A DNA stretch of 64,000 nt from Clostridium chrysemydis. Lineage in GTDB: Bacteria > Bacillota > Clostridia > Clostridiales > Clostridiaceae. The translations under genes were made by a program, and so were the position numbers. Positions 16,581 to 25,928 of the stretch are shown one piece after another. Positions within the stretch are counted from its first letter, which is position 1. Each line of letters opens with the position of its first letter. The notes under the pieces are model-generated. The model saw nothing but the letters and a program-made list of their open reading frames with translations, made no database searches and was not told the origin of the DNA. The stretch is from positions 62,001 through 126,000 of the forward strand of contig NZ_JADEKP010000005.1 of the NCBI RefSeq assembly GCF_015234215.1. The letters are read 5' to 3'.

Positions 16581-18353
16581 TTATTTGTTTGTTACCTTTT
16601 CTAAAAATTTAAACTCTTCTTCGTTTAAATGTTCTTTTAAAGTTTCTCTTACAAAGGTGTGATATTCGTTAAGCCAATCTTTTTCTTCCTTACTTAATAA
16701 ATCAAAATCTATTCCTTCTAAATCTATAGGACAAAGTGATATAACTTCAAACTTATAGAATTCTCCAAACTCTTTGCTTTCTGAGTCTTTAACTACAAGC
16801 ATTGTGTTTTCTGTTCTTATACCGTGCTTTCCTTCTCTGTAGATTCCAGGTTCATTAGTTAAAATCATACCTTCTTCTAATGCTACTTTGTTTGGAACTG
16901 GACTTAAACTTTGAGGTCCTTCGTGAACACTTAAAAAGAATCCAACCCCGTGGCCTGTTCCGCACTTGTAATCAATCCCTTCGTCCCAAAGAGGTTTTCT
17001 TGCCATTATATCTAAATTAGAACCTGTAGTTCCTTTTAAGAATTTAGTTCTCATAAGGTTTATGTGACCTTTTAAAACTAAAGTGAAATCCTTCTTTTCT
17101 TCCTCTGTTAAATCCCCAAGTACAAAGGTTCTAGTTATATCTGTAGTTCCGTCTAAGTATTGTCCTCCAGAATCTATAAGTAAAAACCCACGGCTTTCTA
17201 AAGTGTAATCACTTTCTTTTGTAGGGAAGTAGTGCATCATAGCCCCGTGCTCTTTATGAGCTGCTATAGTATCAAAGCTTATACCTTTAAAAAGATCTCC
17301 AAGGCTTCTAAACTCTTCTAATTTTTCTGATGCTGAAATTTCACTTATCTCTATCTTACCTATATTCTCTTTTAACCATTTCATAAATCTTACCATAGCT
17401 ACACCGTCTCTAACTTGGCACGCCTTAAGATTTTTTATTTCTATATCGTTTTTAACAGCCTTTAGCTTTGTTGTTATATTTAAATCTTCAATTATGCTAG
17501 ACTCTTCATTAATGCTTTTATAGATACTTGCGTTTGTTTTATTTGGGTCTATAAGTATAGAACCTTCTAAAACTCTAACGAAGTTAAATATCTCTTCGTA
17601 TTCTTTAAGTTCTACTCCATTTTGATTTAAAACCTTTATATCTTCTTTAGAAAACTTATCTAAAGAAACAAATAATATAGCCTTATCTTTTGTAACTACT
17701 GCATAACTTAAAACTACAGGGTTACACTTAACATCATTTCCTCTTATGTTAAATAGCCAAGCTATATCATCTAAAGAAGAAATTATATAATTTTCTGCTT
17801 CAAGCTTTTCCATAGCTTTTCTTACTTCGCTTAATTTTTCTTTTGCACTTTTACCCGAATACTTAACATCATGAATAAAAGCTTTTTCTCTAGGAAGCTC
17901 TGGTCTACCTTCCCAAATCTCACCTACTAAATCTATATCAGTTTTAAGATTTATACATCTTTTTTCTGCTATTTTTTGAAGCTTCATATAGCTCTCTAAA
18001 CTATATGTCTTTCCGTCAAAACCTATAGTTTGATTAAATTTAACTATTTCATCTAAGTACTCCTCAATAGTCGGCCACCCTGGTATTCTCATTTTATAAA
18101 GCCTTATATCAGAACCTTCTAGTTGTTTTTCTGCTTGTATAAAATATCTTCCGTCAGTCCAAAGTATAGCCTCTTCTAAACCTACTAAAAGAATTCCAGC
18201 TGATCCTGTAAAACCTGATACATAAGCTCTAGATTTATAAAAATCAGAAACGTATTCACTTCCGTGTGAGTCTGAACTTGGAATAATATAATAATCTATA
18301 TTATTCTTTTTCATTTCTTTTCTTAAATTTTCAATTCTCATTTTTGTATTCAA
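16581..18353 (-). CDS. Xaa-Pro aminopeptidase, long M24B form
   Basis: 590 residues from a TTG start at 18353 (AGGGGG seven nt upstream). Removes N-terminal residues preceding proline from peptides in the cytoplasm. Two creatinase-N domains (about 1-300) are followed by the pita-bread peptidase domain with metal ligands: Asp in LLIDSGG, Asp in DGTTDITR, His in GTGHGVGFF, Glu in NEPGIY, Glu in RTENTM, and a C-terminal extension. The length matches the three-domain aminopeptidase P group. A second, shorter paralogue lies at 21119-22375, which suggests peptide use. Confidence 0.95.
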   Translation of the reverse strand: MNTKMRIENLRKEMKKNNIDYYIIPSSDSHGSEYVSDFYKSRAYVSGFTGSAGILLVGLEEAILWTDGRYFIQAEKQLEGSDIRLYKMRIPGWPTIEEYLDEIVKFNQTIGFDGKTYSLESYMKLQKIAEKRCINLKTDIDLVGEIWEGRPELPREKAFIHDVKYSGKSAKEKLSEVRKAMEKLEAENYIISSLDDIAWLFNIRGNDVKCNPVVLSYAVVTKDKAILFVSLDKFSKEDIKVLNQNGVELKEYEEIFNFVRVLEGSILIDPNKTNASIYKSINEESSIIEDLNITTKLKAVKNDIEIKNLKACQVRDGVAMVRFMKWLKENIGKIEISEISASEKLEEFRSLGDLFKGISFDTIAAHKEHGAMMHYFPTKESDYTLESRGFLLIDSGGQYLDGTTDITRTFVLGDLTEEEKKDFTLVLKGHINLMRTKFLKGTTGSNLDIMARKPLWDEGIDYKCGTGHGVGFFLSVHEGPQSLSPVPNKVALEEGMILTNEPGIYREGKHGIRTENTMLVVKDSESKEFGEFYKFEVISLCPIDLEGIDFDLLSKEEKDWLNEYHTFVRETLKEHLNEEEFKFLEKVTNK

Positions 18354-18423
18354 TTTAATGCCCCCTTTAAATCTTTTATAATCATTTTTGCATATATTAA
18401 CTTAAAATTCAAATATATGTGAA

Positions 18424-18458
18424 AGAAAAAGAACTACACTTATATTTTGTGTAGTTCT
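18424..18458 (-). terminator. Terminator of hsp20
   Basis: 10-bp stem AGAACTACAC / GTGTAGTTCT followed on the minus strand by TTTTTCTTTC, six nt past the hsp20 stop. Confidence 0.85.
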
Positions 18459-18464
18459 CATACA

Positions 18465-18899
18465 TTATTCATTTTCATAATCATATACATCAATTATCTC
18501 AACATTTTCTGATTCTTTAAGTAATAACTTCGGTAGTTCAAAGTGCAAAACATCATTTTTATAAGATATATTAAGTCTAGATATATCTACATCCGGAACG
18601 TAAAAAGTCCTTCTAAATCTGTTATCTGCAAAAGAATTTACGTAGTTATCAAGTTTTACTTTAACGTCTATATAATCATCTTTATAATCAATTATTAAAT
18701 CTCTCTTATCAACTCCTGGGAATAACCCCTCGATAACAAATTTATCATCATACTCATTCATAAATAATTTTATATCATCTAATTCTATCATCGGCACGTC
18801 ATTATAACTTTCTAATCTATCTATAGTTTGAAAAATATCGTTAACAAACGTTACTGAAAAAACTTCTCCAAATATTCCCCCACTTGTAAAAAACATCAT
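18465..18899 (-). CDS. Hsp20/alpha-crystallin-type small heat-shock protein
   Basis: 144 residues. A single alpha-crystallin domain (about 40-130): FVIEGLFPGVDKRDL, DYIDVKV, RRTFYVPDVD and the dimer-groove segment NDVLHFELPK. It should hold unfolded proteins in the cytoplasm without ATP. The N-terminal arm is short and the C-terminal IxI anchor is replaced by an acidic tail (VEIIDVYDYENE). SD AAAGGAG. No CIRCE element is seen upstream, so control is unclear. Confidence 0.88.
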   Translation of the reverse strand: MMFFTSGGIFGEVFSVTFVNDIFQTIDRLESYNDVPMIELDDIKLFMNEYDDKFVIEGLFPGVDKRDLIIDYKDDYIDVKVKLDNYVNSFADNRFRRTFYVPDVDISRLNISYKNDVLHFELPKLLLKESENVEIIDVYDYENE

Positions 18900-18985
18900 T
18901 TTCTCCTTTATATAATATTTCTCTATAATAATATATTTATATGTGATGTTTTTTGATACAAAAAGGTTTATGTATTTTAAATATA

Positions 18986-19020
18986 TGAAAAGAGAGTGCT
19001 ATAATAGCACTCTCTTTTCA
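18986..19020 (-). terminator. Terminator of the lysine-riboswitch transporter gene
   Basis: 16-bp stem TGAAAAGAGAGTGCTA / TAGCACTCTCTTTTCA a few nt after the stop at 19027. Confidence 0.88.
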
Positions 19021-19026
19021 TATTAA

Positions 19027-20742
19027 TTAGTCGGCATTATCTACAGGCTTTCCAATAAATCTTACTGCTACAGTCATTACTAGTATTGCTACTGGCAGTA
19101 CTATATATACTGGTATATTTAACCCAACCGGTATATATCCAAATAGTATTGTGAATCCAGCTACAAAAAGTGCATACCACATTTGAGTTTTAACGTGTTC
19201 TATATGATCACATCCAGATCCCATAGAAGAAAGTATAGTTGTATCTGAAATAGGTGAACAGTGATCTCCGAAAATCGCACCTGTTAATACTGCGCTTGTA
19301 CTCATTACTATATATCCCATATCAGGTGATATTGAATTAGCTAAAGGAATTGCAAGTGGCATAAGTATTCCCATAGTTCCATATGCTGTTCCTGTTGCAA
19401 ATGATATAACTGCACCTAGTATAAAAATAATACTTGGAAGTAAGAACATCGGTATAGAATCTGATAAAAGTGTTACTAAGTATTTAGCTGTTCCTAAATC
19501 TTTTATTACTGAACTTAAAGACCAAGCAAGTAATAATATAACACCAGTTATAATAAGTCCTTTCATTCCATCAACCCAAACGTCAACCGCTTCTGAAACT
19601 GTAAATATCTTTTTAGCTACAGCCATTACTATTGCAACTATAGATGCAAGAACTGCTGATTGGAAAAGTGCTGTTGAAGCATCTGCTGCACTAAAGGCTT
19701 GTTGAATTGAATTAAATGAAAATGGTGAATTTGAAATAAGTTCTATAAGTGCCTTATCTTCTCCTCCCATAATAGCTGTGTACCCGCTATAGTAAAAGCT
19801 TGCAAGGGCACTTACTATTAGAGTTCCTATCGGTATTATTGCATTCCAAACGCTTAATTTAACACCTTCTTTAACTTGCATTTCATCTTCTGTTGTAAGA
19901 TTTTCTAGTTCTGCTTTTGGTTCTTTTATTCCTTTTCTTGCTCTTATTTCAGCTTTTCTCATAGGTCCAAAATCTCTAAGCATAAGTGATGTAATAACTA
20001 CAAATGCTAAAATTAAAATATTATAAAATCTATAAGGTATAGTTTGTAAAAACACTCCAAAAGCATCTACATTCATACCTATTTGAGTAAATGAATCGTT
20101 TATAAGTCCTACTTCTAATCCTATCCAAGTTGAAATTATAGCAAGTCCTGCTATAGGCGCTGCTGTTGCATCTATTATAAATGCAAGTCTTTCTCTAGAA
20201 ATTCTAAGTTTATCTGCTACAGGTTTCATTATAGGTCCAACTATAAGTGAGTTTGCATAATCATCAAAAAATACTAAAACTCCTAAAAACCAAGTTACCA
20301 TTTGTGCACTTCTAGGTGTTTTTGCTCTCTTTGCAAGGGCTTCTGCTATAGCTCTTGCCCCTCCCATTTTAGCTACTAGATTTATAACTCCTCCAATTGC
20401 TAAAACTTGAAGTATTATTCCTGCATTCCAAGGGTCTGCAAGAGAGTTTAAAACTCTTTGAATAAAATCTAAAAATGATCCTAAAATAGATGGTAAAAAT
20501 GCGTTATCTACAAGCTGTATCATAAAGCACCCAGCTATCGTTCCTACAAATAACGATATAACTACATTTTTAGTTATAAATGCAAGTATTATAGCTACTA
20601 GCGGTGGAATTATAGTTAAAATTCCATAATTCTCTGAATTTAAAGTCCCTGGGTCTACCTCCGCTGCAAATACCGTGGCTCCTGTTCCTATTACAAGAAC
20701 AAAAGTTAATAAAAATAATAAATAATTTCTGCTTTTTCTCAT
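19027..20742 (-). CDS. NhaC-family transporter, probable lysine permease (LysW type)
   Basis: 571 residues with about 11-12 membrane segments and NhaC-family motifs (FFDDYANSLIVGP, DHCSPISDT, FATGTAYGTMGI). The N terminus looks like a cleavable signal peptide (hydrophobic run ending VFAAEV), which is unusual for a polytopic carrier. The family is annotated as Na+/H+ antiporter, but the gene lies directly behind a lysine riboswitch, and comparative genomics has named such genes lysW as candidate lysine transporters. Lysine import is therefore the better call. SD GAGGGGG lies seven nt before the ATG. Confidence 0.9.
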   Translation of the reverse strand: MRKSRNYLLFLLTFVLVIGTGATVFAAEVDPGTLNSENYGILTIIPPLVAIILAFITKNVVISLFVGTIAGCFMIQLVDNAFLPSILGSFLDFIQRVLNSLADPWNAGIILQVLAIGGVINLVAKMGGARAIAEALAKRAKTPRSAQMVTWFLGVLVFFDDYANSLIVGPIMKPVADKLRISRERLAFIIDATAAPIAGLAIISTWIGLEVGLINDSFTQIGMNVDAFGVFLQTIPYRFYNILILAFVVITSLMLRDFGPMRKAEIRARKGIKEPKAELENLTTEDEMQVKEGVKLSVWNAIIPIGTLIVSALASFYYSGYTAIMGGEDKALIELISNSPFSFNSIQQAFSAADASTALFQSAVLASIVAIVMAVAKKIFTVSEAVDVWVDGMKGLIITGVILLLAWSLSSVIKDLGTAKYLVTLLSDSIPMFLLPSIIFILGAVISFATGTAYGTMGILMPLAIPLANSISPDMGYIVMSTSAVLTGAIFGDHCSPISDTTILSSMGSGCDHIEHVKTQMWYALFVAGFTILFGYIPVGLNIPVYIVLPVAILVMTVAVRFIGKPVDNAD

Positions 20743-20804
20743 ATTTAAAGCCCCCTCTTTTTACTTTTGTGAATATTTGTAAGGCTCTAATATTTTTATA
20801 TATT

Positions 20805-21035
20805 AAAAAGAACCTTGAGATAGCACTCAAGGTTCTACAGTTTCCGTAGAATCCATTGAATGATAGCTCAACACAAATTTAATCTGTGACAGTCTTATGC
20901 ATATTATGCATAAACCCAGGATAGTAGATTAAAGCTTATCTAACTTCCTTCGGCGGCATTTCCTTTTATCTTACTTCAAAGTTTGCTTAAACTCCATAAG
21001 ACTACTCTTAAAGGCCGCGCCTCTATCTCTTCAAA
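20805..21035 (-). promoter_or_regulatory. Lysine riboswitch (L-box)
   Basis: Read on the minus strand: AGAGGCGCGGCC, TAAGAGTA, GAAATGCCGCCGAAG, CTGGG, ACTGTCAC and GAGCTATC in the order of the lysine aptamer. It is followed by a 10-bp terminator stem GAACCTTGAG / CTCAAGGTTC (20810-20835) and a T-rich tract. High lysine should stop transcription before the transporter gene. It explains nearly all of the 20743-21118 gap. Confidence 0.95.
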
Positions 21036-21058
21036 TTATTCACTTATTAATTAAGTTA

Positions 21059-21087
21059 ATTGTATAGTATTTTGTTATTTTTTGCAA
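21059..21087 (-). promoter_or_regulatory. Predicted promoter of the lysine riboswitch transcript
   Basis: Minus strand TTGCAA (21082-21087), 17-nt spacer, TACAAT (21059-21064), just upstream of the aptamer. Confidence 0.65.
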
Positions 21088-21118
21088 TGGTTTTTTAACA
21101 CTTTATCATTCAAAATAA

Positions 21119-22375
21119 CTAGTTTTGTCTTTTTTTCATAAAATCTTCAATTTCATTTACGCTTTTAATCATATCTTTAGTAAGAACTTCATTACCATCA
21201 GATGTGATTAATACATCATCTTCTATCCTAACTCCTATACCTTCTTCTGGTATGTAGATTCCTGGTTCTACTGTATAAACCATACCTGGTTTAAGAATTG
21301 TATTTCTACCTGGATTTTCTATATCGTGAGTATCTAAACCTAGGCTGTGGCCTATACTGTGGAAGTAATATTTAGAAACTTCTGATTTGTCTTTTATTAA
21401 TCCAAGTTTTATACATTCTTCTGCAATCCAGTCTCTAGCTAAACTATTTATCTCTAAAAAGCTAACTTCTGGTTTTAGCTCCTTTATAACTTTTTCATTT
21501 ACTCTTAAAACTGCTTCATAAACTTCCTTTTGTCTTTTTGAAAATTTACCGTTTATAGGGAAAGTCCTTGATATATCAGCATTATAGTAATTAAATTGAG
21601 CTCCTAAATCAAATAACATTAAGTCCCCATCTTTTAATGTATCATCATTATCTACGTAGTGAAGAACTGTTGCATTTTTTCCAGCTGCTGCTATAGTTTT
21701 AAAAGCATAGTCAAAAACGCCTCTTCTTCTACATTCAAACTCAAAATAAGCTTCCATTTCATATTCTTTTAAGTTAGGTTTTATATTAGTCATAAGTGAC
21801 TTAACACCCTCTATAGTTATAGCTATAGCTTTTCTCATTTCATCAATTTCCTCATCTGATTTAACTAATCTAAGACTTGCGAATTTTTGATAGATATTTT
21901 TTATAACTACACTTGGATATTTATTTTTTAATTTTTTAGAAAAGGTGCTAGCTATGCTTGGAAGTGAATCAAAACTATCTCTTTCTAAATCAAGATAAAT
22001 ATTTATATCTTCACTTTCACCTATAATTTTATTTAAATAACCTTTAAGCTCTCCTAAATATGAAACATCTTTAATTCCATTTTTTTCTTCTACTTCTTCT
22101 TTCCTTATAGTCTTACCTAGCCATTTTTCTCTTTCTTCGTCTATCTCTTTTATAAACATCTTTTCTATTATTTGATTATCTTTTTTACATGCTAAGAATA
22201 TATGGTCTTCTTCATCTATCCCTGTCATATAGTAAAAGTTTCTGTTTGGCGTAAAACTATAACTCTCATCTGCTGTTTTTTTAGGTGCATTCCCTGCAAA
22301 TAAGATTACAAGAGAATTATCACATATGTCTTCTAATAAATGCTTTCTGTTTCTTAGAAATACCTCTTTTTTCAA
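21119..22375 (-). CDS. Xaa-Pro aminopeptidase, short M24B form
   Basis: 418 residues. AMP_N domain (1-140; SYSFTPNRNFYYMTG is typical) and an M24 peptidase domain with ligands Asp in LFDLGAQ, Asp in NADISRTF, His in HSIGHSLGL, Glu in VEPGIYIP, Glu in RIEDDVLI. Cleaves Xaa-Pro bonds at the N terminus of peptides. It is upstream of the lysine transporter unit but separated by the riboswitch promoter, and downstream of a PheB-like ACT gene. Confidence 0.95.
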   Translation of the reverse strand: MKKEVFLRNRKHLLEDICDNSLVILFAGNAPKKTADESYSFTPNRNFYYMTGIDEEDHIFLACKKDNQIIEKMFIKEIDEEREKWLGKTIRKEEVEEKNGIKDVSYLGELKGYLNKIIGESEDINIYLDLERDSFDSLPSIASTFSKKLKNKYPSVVIKNIYQKFASLRLVKSDEEIDEMRKAIAITIEGVKSLMTNIKPNLKEYEMEAYFEFECRRRGVFDYAFKTIAAAGKNATVLHYVDNDDTLKDGDLMLFDLGAQFNYYNADISRTFPINGKFSKRQKEVYEAVLRVNEKVIKELKPEVSFLEINSLARDWIAEECIKLGLIKDKSEVSKYYFHSIGHSLGLDTHDIENPGRNTILKPGMVYTVEPGIYIPEEGIGVRIEDDVLITSDGNEVLTKDMIKSVNEIEDFMKKRQN

Positions 22376-22423
22376 TTTGCCATTCCTTCTTCCTTTTAAA
22401 GATTATATATTTAATATTTATTT

Positions 22424-22864
22424 TTATTCTACTGCAAGTACTCTAACTTTAACTACTCCCTCAAATTCATTTACTTTAAATAAGAATTTTTTAACATCAC
22501 CTTTTATCTTCGATACGTCTAATGTTATTGTAACATTAGCTGTCATGTTTATAGGAATATCTTGATTAATTGTTAAAATATTTAACTTATTAGTTGCAAT
22601 AAAGTCTAATACCTTAGATAAAACCCCAGCTTTATGTTCTAATAATAAAACAATTGTTATCTTCTTACTGTTTACCCCATCTGACATTGAATATACTGCA
22701 TCCTTATATTTATAATACGTGCTTCTACTTATACCTACTTTTTTTACACCTTCTGAGATGTCTTTAACCTTGCCTGTATGTATAAGTTCCTTAACTTCTA
22801 TAACTTTATAGAATACATCAGGTAAAACTGATTCGTTTACCACATAAAATCTTTCTTCTTCCAT
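22424..22864 (-). CDS. PheB/UPF0735-type ACT-domain protein
   Basis: 146 residues from the ATG at 22864 (GGGGGC SD). N-terminal helix-turn-helix-like part (GVKKVGISRSTYYKYKDAV) and a C-terminal ACT domain (ITIVLLLEHKAGVLSKVLDFI). The ACT domain usually binds an amino acid; the family has been linked to phenylalanine metabolism (pheB) without a proven reaction. A regulatory role is inferred from the HTH plus ACT layout. Confidence 0.88.
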   Translation of the reverse strand: MEEERFYVVNESVLPDVFYKVIEVKELIHTGKVKDISEGVKKVGISRSTYYKYKDAVYSMSDGVNSKKITIVLLLEHKAGVLSKVLDFIATNKLNILTINQDIPINMTANVTITLDVSKIKGDVKKFLFKVNEFEGVVKVRVLAVE

Positions 22865-23063
22865 AATTTTAGCCCCCAATTCTTTTTATTTATTATTTAA
22901 ATATATAATCCCCATAGTTTTTACTTTAATATATTAATATTCTTTATAGCAATATATTTTTCCTTTTATTTACTAGAAATTTTATTTATTTAAAATATAT
23001 TATGTATTTTTATATACTTATATGTTATCATATAAAGGACACTTGTGTATAGGAGGAAAACAT

Positions 23064-24230
23064 ATGAAAAAATTTGGTCTCATTCCGAAATTAATAATCG
23101 GCATAATTTTAGGAGTTTTAATAGGCTCTACTATGCCTAAAGAATTCGTGAGGATATTTGTAACCTTTAACTCAATTTTTGGAAACTTTTTAGGATTTAT
23201 AATACCATTAATAATATTAGGTTTTGTTGTTTCAGGTATAGCTGATCTTGGTTCTTCAGCTGGAAAGATGCTTGGAGTTACTACGATTTTTGCATACGGA
23301 TCAACTATAATCGCTGGTCTTATTTCATATTTTGTCTCTTCAAAAACATTTCCTATGTTTATTTCACAAATGCAAAATGTAGGTGATGCTAAAAACCCTG
23401 AAGAGAGCTTACTATCTCCTTTTTTTGTGGTGGACATGCCCCCTTTAATGCCAGTAATGACTGCTCTTTTAATAGCATTTTTACTAGGGCTTGGGATAGC
23501 TTCAATCAAAGGAAAAACATTATATAATATGGCAAACGAATTCCAAGGTATAATTGAAAAAGTTATTAAGGTAGTTATTATACCCTTAATACCTCTTCAT
23601 ATTTTAGGAATCTTTGCTAACATGACTTACACTGGAGAAGTTAAAACAATCTTCTCAGTATTTTGGAAAGTATTTTTAATAATACTTGCAATGCAATTTT
23701 TTATTATTTTAATTCAATTTACTATTGCAGGTACTTTAACTAAGAAGAATATATTTACACTTTTAAAAAATCAAGTTTCAGGATATTTAACTGCTTTAGG
23801 AACTCAATCATCTGCTGCTACAATTCCTGTAAATCTACAAGTAGCTGAAAAAAATGGAGTTTCAAAGGGGGTTCGTGAATTTGCAGTTCCCCTTTGTGCA
23901 ACTATTCATCTATCTGGTAGTACAATAACACTTACTGCATGTTCTATAGCTGTAATGCTTCTAAACGGAATGAATTATACATTCCCTCAAATGCTAGGTT
24001 TTATAGGTATGCTTGGTATAACAATGGTTGCAGCCCCTGGAGTTCCTGGTGGTGCTGTTATGGCAGCCCTTGGTGTTCTTCAATCTAACCTTGGTTTTTC
24101 AGAAGCTCAACTTGCTTTAATGATAGCACTTTATATAACTCAAGATAGTTTTGGAACTGCTTGTAACGTTTCAGGAGATAATGCTATTGCATTACTTGTA
24201 GATAAAGTAAATTCTAAATTTATTAAATAA
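23064..24230 (+). CDS. DAACS-family amino acid/dicarboxylate:cation symporter
   Basis: 388 residues from the ATG at 23064 (AGGAGG SD). About eight membrane segments plus the family hairpins: the serine-rich GTQSSAATIPV loop, HLSGSTITLT, and AAPGVPGGAVMAAL, then the DSFGTACNVSGDN motif. Such carriers use Na+ or H+ to take up glutamate, aspartate, serine/threonine or C4 acids; the exact substrate cannot be told. It is monocistronic, with a terminator directly after the stop. Confidence 0.9.
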   Translation: MKKFGLIPKLIIGIILGVLIGSTMPKEFVRIFVTFNSIFGNFLGFIIPLIILGFVVSGIADLGSSAGKMLGVTTIFAYGSTIIAGLISYFVSSKTFPMFISQMQNVGDAKNPEESLLSPFFVVDMPPLMPVMTALLIAFLLGLGIASIKGKTLYNMANEFQGIIEKVIKVVIIPLIPLHILGIFANMTYTGEVKTIFSVFWKVFLIILAMQFFIILIQFTIAGTLTKKNIFTLLKNQVSGYLTALGTQSSAATIPVNLQVAEKNGVSKGVREFAVPLCATIHLSGSTITLTACSIAVMLLNGMNYTFPQMLGFIGMLGITMVAAPGVPGGAVMAALGVLQSNLGFSEAQLALMIALYITQDSFGTACNVSGDNAIALLVDKVNSKFIK

Positions 24231-24276
24231 AAAAAGGATGCTTTGCACTATATTTTAGTGCAAAGCATCCTTTTAT
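24231..24276. terminator. Bidirectional terminator
   Basis: 19-bp stem AAAAGGATGCTTTGCACTA / TAGTGCAAAGCATCCTTTT shared by the symporter gene and the convergent ABC permease gene. Confidence 0.92.
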
Positions 24277-25928
24277 ATTTCATGTTCTTTATAAGTGTTA
24301 AATACACTATTTAAACTCATCTTATAAAGAGCTAGAGCTATACTTATTAATACAATTACATTTAGTGCAAACACTACAATCGCTGCTGTATTTATGCTAA
24401 ACTCAGTACTCTTTCCTATTACATAACCGCTTCCACCTAAAATCAAACCAAGTATTATTAACAAAACAAAGTTTATAAGGTGTTTGATTCCTCCATCACC
24501 GCACTGCTTTTCATCTGTCCAATCTAGTTTAGGATTACTATAATCCATATAAACCCCAAAAAGAGTTATTACTAAAACAGATAAAAATGATATTATCCCT
24601 CCTAAAACTATTGTTTTAAAAGGCATCTTTAAGTATATAAGAAAAGCTATAGAAATAATTACTCCTAACATATTTATAATTAAAGAGGATATAACTTTAG
24701 CCTTATATTGAACCTTATAATCTACTGGTATATATTTAGATATTATTACATTTTTTCCTTCCCTGCTTAATGCGTTTGGCGCTGCAAGTCCAAATCCAGT
24801 CATAAATATCATAGAAGGAAGCATTACTACCATAGGTAAATAAAAATCTACAAACCCAGGGTTTGATAAAGCTTCTCCTCCTATATCTACAAGATTTCCT
24901 GTAGAACTTGTTACAAATATTATAGCTGGAAAATATATAAGCATAACTACACAGTTTAAGAAAAATGAAGGTGTTCTAAATATTATAATTAAATCTCTCT
25001 TTATTAAAGCTTTTAAAGGTGATTCTTTTTCTAGCTTAACCTTTTTGTTTTTAAGTATATTTTCTTTTTTACTAAATGTTTCAGAAGAACCCATAATAGC
25101 TTTTTTATAGAAAAATTGTCCTAAAAAATAAACAAAAGCAATAATTAAAATAGATATCATTACATATATTAAAATGCTGCTAAAGCTTCCTGAATTTCCA
25201 ACTGAAACTAATCCTTCTGCTGCAAATTTATTAGTTATAAATGCTCCGTTTAAAACATCCATCATCCCATTTTCTTTAGTTAGCATTTCTACCATCTCAG
25301 CTTCACTAAAAGAAGAATTTGATGTTACTCTATTTATTAAAACTACAAAGGCAAGCCCTAAAACTCCGCCGATTATTTTAAATACATCTTTATTTTTACT
25401 AACGTTTGTTAGCCTCATAAGTAATAATGAAATGAGTATGCAATACCCTAAAGGTAGTATAGGTAAAAATATTATAACTACAAATACCATTATAAAATAT
25501 CCACTGCTATACCCTGCCATATCTCCTATTTGAAGTAATGGTAATATTATTATTGCTGCATAAAAATATAAAACAATAAAAGTAGATACAAACTTACCTA
25601 GCATTATTTCTCCTGGCTTAAAAGGCAATGGCATCAAATAATCTACATCGTTTGAAAAGAAGAAATTATTAAAGACAGTATATATCCCCATAATAAAAGT
25701 TGAAGAAGCGCCTATAAATAATAGCAATGATATTAAGCTTCCAACTTGATTTAAAGATTCATACGCCTTAAACAAACCATTAACCAATAAAACTAATGGT
25801 AAGTTTAAAAGAAAGCAAACTAAAACGCAAAGCCCTACCCCAACTAAAGGGTTACTACCAAAATTAAATAGCTCCTTTAAGCTATTTTTAAAGAAAAACT
25901 TTAAACATATAAAAAGCCTACTTCTCAT
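24273..25928 (-). CDS. ABC transporter permease, large two-part type
   Basis: 551 residues with about 12 membrane segments in two halves, joined by a Lys-rich cytoplasmic stretch (about 285-305). It overlaps the 3' end of the ATPase gene by 11 nt, so the two form one exporter. The layout is that of the YthQ/EcsB-like ABC-2 permeases, whose cargo is mostly unknown. No substrate assigned. Confidence 0.85.
   Translation of the reverse strand: MRSRLFICLKFFFKNSLKELFNFGSNPLVGVGLCVLVCFLLNLPLVLLVNGLFKAYESLNQVGSLISLLLFIGASSTFIMGIYTVFNNFFFSNDVDYLMPLPFKPGEIMLGKFVSTFIVLYFYAAIIILPLLQIGDMAGYSSGYFIMVFVVIIFLPILPLGYCILISLLLMRLTNVSKNKDVFKIIGGVLGLAFVVLINRVTSNSSFSEAEMVEMLTKENGMMDVLNGAFITNKFAAEGLVSVGNSGSFSSILIYVMISILIIAFVYFLGQFFYKKAIMGSSETFSKKENILKNKKVKLEKESPLKALIKRDLIIIFRTPSFFLNCVVMLIYFPAIIFVTSSTGNLVDIGGEALSNPGFVDFYLPMVVMLPSMIFMTGFGLAAPNALSREGKNVIISKYIPVDYKVQYKAKVISSLIINMLGVIISIAFLIYLKMPFKTIVLGGIISFLSVLVITLFGVYMDYSNPKLDWTDEKQCGDGGIKHLINFVLLIILGLILGGSGYVIGKSTEFSINTAAIVVFALNVIVLISIALALYKMSLNSVFNTYKEHEI

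Noticed and set aside
20810-21035. First taken for a third T-box
   Set aside because: No T-box AGGGTGG element; conserved blocks match the lysine aptamer instead.
23018-23509. Minus-strand reading frame opposite the DAACS symporter
   Set aside because: Shadow of the symporter gene; no SD, and the plus strand encodes clear transporter motifs.
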